Shown in pieces: positions 23,387-30,092 of a DNA stretch of 30,092 bases. Every line of letters starts with the position of its first letter. The first letter of the stretch is position 1. The notes beneath the pieces are model-generated. The model was given only the letters and a program-made list of their open reading frames with translations, searched no databases and was not told where the DNA came from. A program made the translations under genes and the position numbers. Origin of the DNA: DATKMP01 sp035541775 (lineage in GTDB: Bacteria > Bacteroidota > Ignavibacteria > UBA10030). The stretch lies in assembly GCA_035541775.1 (NCBI GenBank), contig DATKMP010000238.1, positions 1 through 30,092 of the forward strand, given 5' to 3'.

Positions 23387-25084
23387 ATGAAACGAATTCT
23401 TTTTATTACAATCCTTGGACTTTTTATCGGTTCTCTGGCATGGAGTCAGCAATCACAAGTTGACCACGCAAAAGAATTGTTGAAAAACAATAATCCTCAG
23501 GAAGCAATTTCGATTTTAAAACCTCTTCTGACAGCATCACCGAAAGATGAAACTCTTTGGCTGCTCTTAGCACAGTCGTATCTAAAAACCGGCAATCTTG
23601 ATTCCGCACAGCTTGCCGCGCAAAAAACTGTGGAATTAGAAGATGATATGTCTGAAGCGTATCTTGTGCTTTCACAAATTCAATTGGCAAAGCAAAATAT
23701 GTCCGATGCATACAAAACGGCAAAAAAAGGATTGAGTCTCAAAAAGAAACAAGATTATGAACCGTTATGGTTGCAACTTGGAAAAACTTTGATCGCGATG
23801 GATTCTGCCGATGCGTCATTAATTGCATTTTCTAAAGCACGGGAACTTGATGCTGCAGATGTCGATTCGTATGCGGGGATCGGTGACTCCTATCTAAAAT
23901 TATCACAACCCGTTTATCCGATGGCGATCGATCAATATGAAAAAGCGTTACAGATTGATTCGACGCGTGCAGATATTTTTTATCGGCTCGCGACCGTGTA
24001 TGCAAAAGACCGGCAATATACAGAAGCGGCAAAAATTTATGCCCATTTAATTTCGATGCAGCCGGATAATAATGCGGCGCGGGTCGATCTTGCACGGTTA
24101 TATTTTCGCGCGAAACAATTCGGAAAATGTGCTGCAACGTTAAAAGAATATTTCGATAAAGAAAAAAATCCTTCCAAAGAAACATTGCAAATGTATCTGG
24201 AAGCATTATACAATGTCAACAGATTCAAAGATGCTTTGCCGGTAGCGCAGCAATATATCAAAGTAGATCCGAACTCCGGAATCGCGCTGCGTGTTATTGC
24301 GCAAAACTTTATTGACGATAAACAATACGGCCAAGCAGTTGACACATACATGAAAATTGCATCTGTCGATACGATGGAGTATGATGATTTTCGCAAGCTC
24401 GGAATTTGTTATGGGTTGATGAAGAAAGATTCATTGTCGGCTGTCACGTTTGAAAAAGCACTGTCGCTGGACAGCACTCAATATTTAATTTGGGGTGAAG
24501 CAGGAAACCGCTGGATGACCATTCATCAATGGGAACGGGCTGCAAAGTGTTATGAAAAACGTGTTGCCTTAGATACAACGGTCGGTGTTATTACTGCATA
24601 TTTTAATTACGCCCAGTGTTTAATGCAACTCAATCAGTATGATGCTGCTGAAGACGCTCTAAAAAAAGCAATTGAAAAGAATCCGAAATTTCCATTATCC
24701 TATGTTCAAATGGGCTTTTGCTTGGTTCAAGAAAAAAAGATAAATGAATCTCGGCCTTGGTTTGAAAAAACGATAAAAATAATTGATACAGCAACCACGA
24801 GGTACCGATTAGAGCTTTTTGATTCATATCGATTAATAGCTCTTTCATATATGCTCGAAAAGAAAGATGAAGAGCATCCGTTAAAACGTTGGGAAGATGC
24901 ATTAATCAATCTTGAAAAGGCGATTAAAATAAAAGAGGATGATGCCGATACACAAGTTCGAATGGGACAATGTTATCAAAATTTAAATAAAAAAGAAGAG
25001 GCATTGAAGCATTACAAACGAGCATTGCAATTAGATCCGAAAAATAAAGAAGCGAAAGCCGGTATTGCCGCGTTAAGTCAATAA
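23387..25084 (+). CDS. Secreted tetratricopeptide-repeat protein
   Basis: A 565-residue protein with a Sec signal (KRILFITILGLFIGSLAWSQQ) followed by about 12 TPR units that fill nearly the whole sequence, for example AISILKPLLTASPKDETLW, YTEAAKIYAHLISMQPDN and a final pair ending in EALKHYKRALQLDPKNKEA. TPR arrays are protein-protein docking scaffolds. Lying eight bases after the PstS-like gene, it probably acts in the periplasm with the Ton motor. The start follows GGAGTAACGAACAC. No enzymatic domain is visible. It is complete and keeps the usual signal-TPR layout of Bacteroidota Ton-operon TPR proteins. Confidence 0.92.
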   Translation: MKRILFITILGLFIGSLAWSQQSQVDHAKELLKNNNPQEAISILKPLLTASPKDETLWLLLAQSYLKTGNLDSAQLAAQKTVELEDDMSEAYLVLSQIQLAKQNMSDAYKTAKKGLSLKKKQDYEPLWLQLGKTLIAMDSADASLIAFSKARELDAADVDSYAGIGDSYLKLSQPVYPMAIDQYEKALQIDSTRADIFYRLATVYAKDRQYTEAAKIYAHLISMQPDNNAARVDLARLYFRAKQFGKCAATLKEYFDKEKNPSKETLQMYLEALYNVNRFKDALPVAQQYIKVDPNSGIALRVIAQNFIDDKQYGQAVDTYMKIASVDTMEYDDFRKLGICYGLMKKDSLSAVTFEKALSLDSTQYLIWGEAGNRWMTIHQWERAAKCYEKRVALDTTVGVITAYFNYAQCLMQLNQYDAAEDALKKAIEKNPKFPLSYVQMGFCLVQEKKINESRPWFEKTIKIIDTATTRYRLELFDSYRLIALSYMLEKKDEEHPLKRWEDALINLEKAIKIKEDDADTQVRMGQCYQNLNKKEEALKHYKRALQLDPKNKEAKAGIAALSQ

Positions 25085-25150
25085 TAAAGAATGATGAATT
25101 ATAACAATATTGTCTTATTTAATTATCTTTTCTCTAAGAAAGGTGCGATT

Positions 25151-26158
25151 ATGAAAAAAAGTTTTATGCTGTTCCTTGGAACTGTCGTTGTCTTGTTTTC
25201 GGGTTGTGGAAAAAAAACTGCGGATATTCAAGCTTGGGATCAATATCAAAATTCATTCTTTCGTGTAACATTTTCTTTTCCCCAAGGATGGGTCGTAGCG
25301 AATGAAACCAATAAGGTAACCCTTTCATCTTCCTCTGAAGTTGCAGAAAAATTCTTTGATCATGATTCCCGAAAACCGGATGGTGCGCAAATTATCGTTG
25401 CTTCCGAACGCATTGACTCTGTGCAAGATTATGTCAAATACATGGATAGTTTTAAGGCAGATCAAGAGCAGGCGGGCTATAAAACCAAATCATACACCGA
25501 TGTCAATCTTGCCGGACTTGGCGCAAAACAACTTATGTATTCCGGTATGCTTGATGCACAGACCAAGATGACCATTATCCGTACAGCCACTATCAAAGAT
25601 TCGACCATTTATTATGTTCAATATGCGGCATTCAACGATCAATTTGAGCCGTATAAAATTGTCTACGATTCTGTCGTTGCGTCGCTTGTGCTGCCGAAAC
25701 CGAAAGAGAAAATAACGGATCCGAACGCGTATGTTGTTCCTGCCAAAGAAACACGCGTCATCAAAAACGATGTTCTGGAAGCAACCGTTCCTGAAAACAT
25801 GAATGAAACCTATCCGAAAGCAAAAGGCGATGTAAGTTTTGCGATGAATTTAAAAATTTACCGCGAAGATTGCACCATCGATATCGATGTACGTCCTGCG
25901 AAAAAATTGAACGTTGATAAAGTAGTCGATCAAAACAGCAAAAAGATTTCGAATATTTCGGGAAAAGGTTCTGCTACCATCGGCGGAGAAAAAGCTATTT
26001 ACGTCAATTATTCTCCCGTCAAAAATATCAAGAGCCGCGTCTATTTTGTTGTTAAAAACGATAAGATTTACCGTGTGGTGATGAATTATTTTGCTCCGAT
26101 GGAGAAAGACTTTTTACCGGTGTTTGAAAAAGTCGTTGCATCCATTCGCATAAAGTAG
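25151..26158 (+). CDS. PsbP/DUF1795-like lipoprotein, two-domain
   Basis: A 335-residue lipoprotein with lipobox F16-S17-G18-Cys19. The mature region holds two similar halves: residues about 30-180 (QNSFFRVTFSFPQGWVV...YKIVYDSVVASLVL) and about 195-335 (FAPMEKDFLPVFEKVVASIRIK at the end), each with the PsbP/DUF1795-like pattern of a beta-rich fold and a final FxxxVxSIRI motif. The function is unknown; such proteins are often surface or periplasmic. The ATG at 25151 follows AGAAAGGTG and starts the signal peptide; an ATG at 25094 would add 19 residues of unrelated sequence. It is the last gene before a strong terminator. Confidence 0.78.
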   Translation: MKKSFMLFLGTVVVLFSGCGKKTADIQAWDQYQNSFFRVTFSFPQGWVVANETNKVTLSSSSEVAEKFFDHDSRKPDGAQIIVASERIDSVQDYVKYMDSFKADQEQAGYKTKSYTDVNLAGLGAKQLMYSGMLDAQTKMTIIRTATIKDSTIYYVQYAAFNDQFEPYKIVYDSVVASLVLPKPKEKITDPNAYVVPAKETRVIKNDVLEATVPENMNETYPKAKGDVSFAMNLKIYREDCTIDIDVRPAKKLNVDKVVDQNSKKISNISGKGSATIGGEKAIYVNYSPVKNIKSRVYFVVKNDKIYRVVMNYFAPMEKDFLPVFEKVVASIRIK

Positions 26159-26180
26159 TATTTTAATCGAGTTAGGCGAT

Positions 26181-26220
26181 GAAGCCGAGGCCATACAATC
26201 ATGGCTTCGGCTTCTTTTTT
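26181..26220 (+). terminator. Rho-independent terminator after the Ton/lipoprotein operon
   Basis: GAAGCCGAGGCCAT (26181-26194) pairs with ATGGCTTCGGCTTC (26201-26214) with one wobble around a six-base loop, then six T residues. This is a classic intrinsic terminator. Its right arm contains the first possible ATG of the following permease frame. Confidence 0.9.
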
Positions 26221-26242
26221 GTTGAATTCGGAAATTTATATT

Positions 26243-28000
26243 TTGGACATTGAACGTAGTACTCCTTCACTCTCCCATACGAGCGTGAAGGAATTTGCCA
26301 CAAGCCGTCCGCGCGTACTGGGATGGCTTCGAAGCGCTGCTATTTTAGATGGTGATTGGGGCACCAGCGTTGCGTATGTCATGGGGATTGGCTTCGCGCT
26401 GGCGGGATATTCAAGCTTTTATCATCTTGTGTTTATGATGGCGTTGACCACCATGGTTGCGGTCAACTACATTACCATTTGCCGTTTATATCCTAATGGC
26501 GGCGGCGTGTATAGTTCTGTCTATCATCGTTCGCAATTATTAGCTGTCGTCGGAGCGTTATTGTTGGCGGCAGATTATGTTGTAACGATGTCGCTCTCTG
26601 TTCTCGATGCATGTCATTATCTTGGCCTGGAACATCCGGCGTTCTGGGCAATCGTCATTATTGCAGGTATCGGCACCATCAATTGGTACGGCCCGAAACA
26701 TTCCGGCGGTTTAGCGTTGGCCATTTCACTTTTTACACTGCTTACTCTTGCGGTTATCATTTTTTGTTCTGCCCCAACGGCTCTGACACGTGCAACGATT
26801 GTTCCACCCCAAGGGGGATTTTTTTACAACTGGGGAATTTTTGTCGGTGTCGTTTTAAGCTTATCGGGCATCGAAGCAATTTCCAATATGACGGGCTTGA
26901 TGCAGGATCCGGCAAGAGATTCGCGCCGCGCAATCTTATCGGTGCTGGCGAAAGTTATTATTGCAAATTTATTTCTTGCGCTGGCAATGCATGCCATTCA
27001 GGGGCTTGTTCCGGGCGATCATCTGGAAGATATGCTGCGTTTTCTCGGCGAACATTATGTCGGTGTTTGGTTCGGATGGTTTGTTGCATTTTCGCTCGGC
27101 ATCTTGCTGATCTCTGCCGGCAATACGGCATTGAATGATTTAATCTCTATTCAGTTTTTGATGGCGGTGGACAAAGAATTGCCGTCGTCGCTTCGGAAAT
27201 TAAACCGGCATGGCGTTCCGATTTTCCCATTGGTGATTACCACGTTGGCGCCGATCACGGTATTGTTGGCGATCCATGACGTCGAGTCGCTTGCACATTT
27301 ATATGCCATCGGTTTGGTCGGTGCGATGATTATCAATTTAGGATCGACGGCGACAGATAAAACCGTCAGCATGAAGCCGTATATAAAAATATTGATGCTG
27401 GTCTCTGCGCTGGTACTGGTTGCCATTGAAACATCGATTGCGATTAAAAAGCATGAAGCAACCATTTTTGCATTGACGATTTTAGTTCTCGGCCTTGCAG
27501 CGCGTCAGCTTGCAAAACGAAAACAACCGGCATCGCTTGTTACGGAAGAAGTGCATGAAGCGGCCGCGCCGACACGTAAACGCCGCAGAACGGCGATGCC
27601 TTCAAAACGCTATTTATTGGCTATGAAAGAACTCGACGAGCACTTGTTGAAATTTGCTGTGGAAGAAGCCAAACAGCGCAATGCACTGTTGTTCGTGCTG
27701 CGTGTTCAGGAAATTTCCGTCGGGCTGCTGCCGGCGCGTATGACGATGAGCGTGAATGGCGCTGAAGAACGGATCGAAGAAATTTGTATTGCTGCCGGCA
27801 TCGATTTTCAATTGATCACGATTCCAAGTTACGATATCGGTTATACCATCGTCGAGCAAGCCGCAACCTTTGGTGTCGATCGGGTAATTTTAGGTACGAC
27901 CAAACGCAGTATGCTGGATTACGTGCTCCGCGGCAGCGTGATGCGTTCGCTGGGAGAACTTCTGCCGGAAGATGTTCAGCTTGTCATTTTCGGCGGGTAA
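26243..28000 (+). CDS. APC-family amino acid permease with C-terminal UspA domain
   Basis: A transporter of the amino acid-polyamine-organocation superfamily (585 residues from this start). The core has 12 or so helices from VLGWLRSAAILDGDWGTSVAYV through ALTILVLGLAARQLAK, with typical blocks NGGGVYSSVYHRSQ and SGIEAISNMTGLMQDP. A very basic linker (PTRKRRRTAMPSKR) leads to a universal stress protein domain ending GVDRVILGTTKRSMLDYVLRGSVMRSLGELLPEDVQLVIFG, with the Usp nucleotide loop LGTTKRS...GS. The substrate is unknown. The frame is open from 26201, but that ATG lies in the terminator, so I chose TTG at 26243; GTG at 26285 is possible. None has a Shine-Dalgarno. Confidence 0.85.
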   Translation: MDIERSTPSLSHTSVKEFATSRPRVLGWLRSAAILDGDWGTSVAYVMGIGFALAGYSSFYHLVFMMALTTMVAVNYITICRLYPNGGGVYSSVYHRSQLLAVVGALLLAADYVVTMSLSVLDACHYLGLEHPAFWAIVIIAGIGTINWYGPKHSGGLALAISLFTLLTLAVIIFCSAPTALTRATIVPPQGGFFYNWGIFVGVVLSLSGIEAISNMTGLMQDPARDSRRAILSVLAKVIIANLFLALAMHAIQGLVPGDHLEDMLRFLGEHYVGVWFGWFVAFSLGILLISAGNTALNDLISIQFLMAVDKELPSSLRKLNRHGVPIFPLVITTLAPITVLLAIHDVESLAHLYAIGLVGAMIINLGSTATDKTVSMKPYIKILMLVSALVLVAIETSIAIKKHEATIFALTILVLGLAARQLAKRKQPASLVTEEVHEAAAPTRKRRRTAMPSKRYLLAMKELDEHLLKFAVEEAKQRNALLFVLRVQEISVGLLPARMTMSVNGAEERIEEICIAAGIDFQLITIPSYDIGYTIVEQAATFGVDRVILGTTKRSMLDYVLRGSVMRSLGELLPEDVQLVIFGG

Positions 28001-28138
28001 CACGTCTCACAGTTCATCATTCCAATCTCAATATTGTCTTCGATGATGTGTGTTGCGGGAACGCGCATTATTCTTTTTTGTTTGCAAAGTTTTCGGTATC
28101 ATACGATGAAAAGCAGGTCGATTGCACACAATACAAGC

Positions 28139-28975
28139 ATGGCACAACAAAGTTTTCTATATCGATTCGGTGATCTTGAATACAATCTTGCGGCACGGAC
28201 GCATATCATGGGAATCGTGAATGTCACGCCGGATTCATTTTCCGACGGCGGAACATATTTCGATGCCGAGCGCGCTGTAGCGCATGGGCTTGCGCTTGCA
28301 GAAGAAGGCGCGGATTTTTTAGATATCGGCGGTGAATCGACGCGCCCGGGGTCCGAACCGGTCAGTGCAGAAGAAGAATTGCACCGCGTCGTTCCGGTGA
28401 TTGAACAATTAACAACGCGATGCCCTATTCCCATTTCAGTCGATACATACAAATCCGTTGTTGCCGATGCTGCTCTTGAAGCCGGTGCCGTTATCGTGAA
28501 CGACATCAGCGGATTAACGTTCGATCCGCAAATGGCAATGGTAACGGCGAAGCATCATGCAAGCATCGTGCTGATGCACATCAAAGGCGCGCCAAAAACG
28601 ATGCAGCACAACCCGCAATATCAAAATGTGACAGTCGAAGTAAAAGAATTTTTACGCACACAGGCAGCAGAAGCGCAAGCTGCAGGTATTCAGCAGATCA
28701 TCATTGATCCGGGGATCGGATTTGGAAAAATGTTCGAACACAACATCCAGCTGCTCCGCGAATTGCACTCGCTGAATGACCTACCATTTCCTCTTCTTGT
28801 CGGCATATCGAAAAAAACTTTTCTTGGAACCATTCTTAATCTTCCGCCAAAAGAACGTGAAGAAGGGACCGCGGTTGCCACAACAATATCGATTCTCAAC
28901 GGTGCGCATATTATTCGTGTGCACGATGTAAAAACCATGAAACGTGTCGCACTGGTAGCGGACGCGCTGAAATGA
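28139..28975 (+). CDS. folP: Dihydropteroate synthase
   Basis: A 278-residue folate enzyme that joins p-aminobenzoate to dihydropterin pyrophosphate. All loops are present: loop 1 NVTPDSFSDGG (28-38), DIGGESTRPGS (62-72), the pterin-binding ISVDTYKSVVADAALEAGA and VNDISG, IDPGIGFGK (189-197), and the C-terminal PLLVGISKKTFLG plus HIIRVHDVKTMKR. The frame is open further upstream (ATG at 28106), but ATG 28139 gives the usual length. No good Shine-Dalgarno is seen for either. Its stop overlaps the next gene (ATGA). It is the sulphonamide target in this family. Confidence 0.94.
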   Translation: MAQQSFLYRFGDLEYNLAARTHIMGIVNVTPDSFSDGGTYFDAERAVAHGLALAEEGADFLDIGGESTRPGSEPVSAEEELHRVVPVIEQLTTRCPIPISVDTYKSVVADAALEAGAVIVNDISGLTFDPQMAMVTAKHHASIVLMHIKGAPKTMQHNPQYQNVTVEVKEFLRTQAAEAQAAGIQQIIIDPGIGFGKMFEHNIQLLRELHSLNDLPFPLLVGISKKTFLGTILNLPPKEREEGTAVATTISILNGAHIIRVHDVKTMKRVALVADALK

Positions 28976-29655
28976 CATCGTTTCTTGCATCCACCGTAAT
29001 ATTGATTCCGGCATTCAATGCATCGCGCTCGCTGCCGGAACTGATAATGCGCCTGCGAAATGTTTTGCCGGATGTTTCTATTCTTATTGTCGATGATGGA
29101 TCATCGGATGGGACTTCAGCCGTAGCAGTACAAATGCATGCAACTGTCGCGCGACATTCTGTGAATCAGGGAAAGGGCGCAGCGTTGCAAACAGGATTTA
29201 ATTATATTTTGGAAAATTTGTCTTCAGATTCTATTCTAACGCTTGATGCAGATTTGCAGCATGCGCCGGAAGATGCCCCAATGTTTTTTGAAACATTTCG
29301 GAAAACTCATGCCGATGTTATCGTTGGATGGCGGCAGCGCATAGGAACGATCATGCCGGTTCATCGGCGGATGTCCAATGCGTTCACTTCGTTTCTGGTC
29401 GGCACAAGAACCGGCGCTGTCATTCGCGACAGCCAGTGCGGTTACCGGCTGATCCGAAGAACGGTTGTCGAACAAGTGAAATTGGAAACAACGGGCTTTG
29501 AAGCAGAAACCGAGTTCTTAATCAAAGCGGCACAAAAAAAATTTTCAATAGAATTCGTTCCGATCCAAACGATTTACGGCGGTGAAAAAAGTTATATGAC
29601 ACACTGGAACACGACCAAACATTTTGCAAAAATATTATTTCGGGATTGGGCATGA
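28972..29655 (+). CDS. Family 2 glycosyltransferase (polyprenyl-phosphate type)
   Basis: A 227-residue GT-A fold transferase without membrane helices. The nucleotide-binding start is VILIPAFNASRSLPELI, then ILIVDDGSSDGTS, NQGKGAALQTGF, the metal-binding Asp92-x-Asp94 (LTLDADLQH), and the acceptor region DSQCGYRLIRR with FEAETEFLIKA. It resembles dolichol-phosphate mannosyltransferase-like (DPM1/GtrB-core) enzymes that move a sugar from a nucleotide to a lipid carrier. The sugar is not evident. It overlaps folP by four bases (ATGA) and its own stop overlaps pcm (ATGA), a chain typical of a tightly packed operon. Confidence 0.9.
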   Translation: MTSFLASTVILIPAFNASRSLPELIMRLRNVLPDVSILIVDDGSSDGTSAVAVQMHATVARHSVNQGKGAALQTGFNYILENLSSDSILTLDADLQHAPEDAPMFFETFRKTHADVIVGWRQRIGTIMPVHRRMSNAFTSFLVGTRTGAVIRDSQCGYRLIRRTVVEQVKLETTGFEAETEFLIKAAQKKFSIEFVPIQTIYGGEKSYMTHWNTTKHFAKILFRDWA

Positions 29656-30092
29656 GTCGATTTGAAGATGAACGAAAAGAATTAGTGGCGGCATTAAAAA
29701 AACGCGGCGTTGCAAGCGAACGCGTACTTCAAGCGATTCAAAATGTGGAACGTCATCAGTTTGTGATGCCGGCATTTACCAATCGCGCGTACGACGACAC
29801 GGCATTACCGATAGGGAATGGTCAAACGATTTCTCAGCCGTACACGGTTGCCGTGATGACGGAAAAATTAGAAGTAAAAAAAGATTCCAAGGTCTTAGAA
29901 ATCGGTACTGGTTCTGGATATCAAGCAGCGGTTCTTGCAGAAATGGGCTGCCGCGTGTTCACGATTGAGCGGCACATGGAATTGCATTTGCAGGCGCGTA
30001 AGCTGTTAGAAAAATTGCAGTACCGCGTTGCAGCTCGATGCGGCGATGGCACGGTTGGCTGGAAAGAATATGCGCCGTACGATGGCATCATA
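29652..30092 (+). CDS. pcm: Protein-L-isoaspartate O-methyltransferase (partial, runs off the window)
   Basis: The first 147 residues of an SAM-dependent repair methyltransferase that acts on isoaspartyl residues of aged proteins. It shows the family start GVASERVLQAIQNVERHQFVMP, the PCMT-specific GNGQTISQP (55-63) and motif I EIGTGSGYQ (83-91), followed by VFTIERHMEL and GDGTVGW. The open frame continues to the last base. The ATG at 29652 overlaps the glycosyltransferase stop (ATGA). A family match is clear even though the C-terminus lies beyond the window. Confidence 0.94.
   Translation, partial: MSRFEDERKELVAALKKRGVASERVLQAIQNVERHQFVMPAFTNRAYDDTALPIGNGQTISQPYTVAVMTEKLEVKKDSKVLEIGTGSGYQAAVLAEMGCRVFTIERHMELHLQARKLLEKLQYRVAARCGDGTVGWKEYAPYDGII

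Noticed and set aside
1..30092. CRISPR arrays, rRNA, integrases or transposases
   Set aside because: I saw no regularly spaced repeats, rRNA segments or recognisable recombinase motifs in any frame I read.

Overview
The window looks like a chromosome segment from a free-living, Gram-negative member of the Bacteroidota/Ignavibacteriota/Chlorobiota (FCB) assemblage, possibly a metagenome-assembled genome. The lineage call is inference. It rests on a Bacteroidota/Chlorobi-type diheme succinate dehydrogenase (one five-helix cytochrome b subunit plus SdhA and SdhB), the tilS-hpt-ftsH-lipid kinase order, an ExbB-ExbD-ExbD-TonB operon with a PstS-like lipoprotein and a TPR protein, and a four-helix-bundle (S23) intervening gene. 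Many genes carry AGGAG-type ribosome binding sites. I see no rRNA, tRNA, CRISPR array or transposase.

Layout. 1-1078 (minus): the first codons of prfA, then a DUF1385 membrane protein. 1079-1342: a divergent intergenic region with nested inverted repeats and a REP-like palindrome. 1343-3199 (plus): a U32/RlhA-like protein carrying an in-frame palindromic hairpin. 3327-7120 (plus): sdhC-sdhA-sdhB, interrupted between sdhA and sdhB by an S23 four-helix-bundle gene. 7192-10648 (plus): an accessory block with hicBA, a degenerate second copy of the sdhB tail, an AT-rich secreted orphan, a polysaccharide-lyase-like lipoprotein, a VOC protein and a small membrane protein. 10773-15529 (minus): tilS, hpt, ftsH and a dolichol/phytol-kinase-like gene, closely spaced and read as one operon. 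15739-18917 (plus): a membrane histidine kinase and its sigma-54 response regulator. 18918-19276: a 359-base gap with two identical 15-base palindromes. 19277-26158 (plus): a STAS protein, the ExbB/ExbD/ExbD/TonB energy-transduction set, a small membrane protein, a PstS-like lipoprotein, a TPR protein and a PsbP-like lipoprotein, ending in a strong terminator. 26243-30092 (plus): an APC permease fused to a UspA domain, folP, a family 2 glycosyltransferase and the start of pcm; the last three are joined by ATGA overlaps.

How the genes fit together. SdhCAB links the TCA cycle to the quinone pool. ExbB/ExbD/TonB use the proton gradient to energise outer-membrane receptors, and the adjacent phosphate-binding-like lipoprotein has no permease genes beside it. 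The tilS-hpt-ftsH group covers tRNA maturation, purine salvage and membrane protein quality control.

The most interesting signals are three. First, a 48-base degenerate copy of the sdhB 3' end lies directly after hicBA, and its differences are mostly synonymous. Second, a CTTG-flanked GC-rich hairpin module occurs both nested in a REP-like palindrome and in frame inside a protein-coding gene. Third, a pair of perfect palindromes precedes the STAS/Ton operon.
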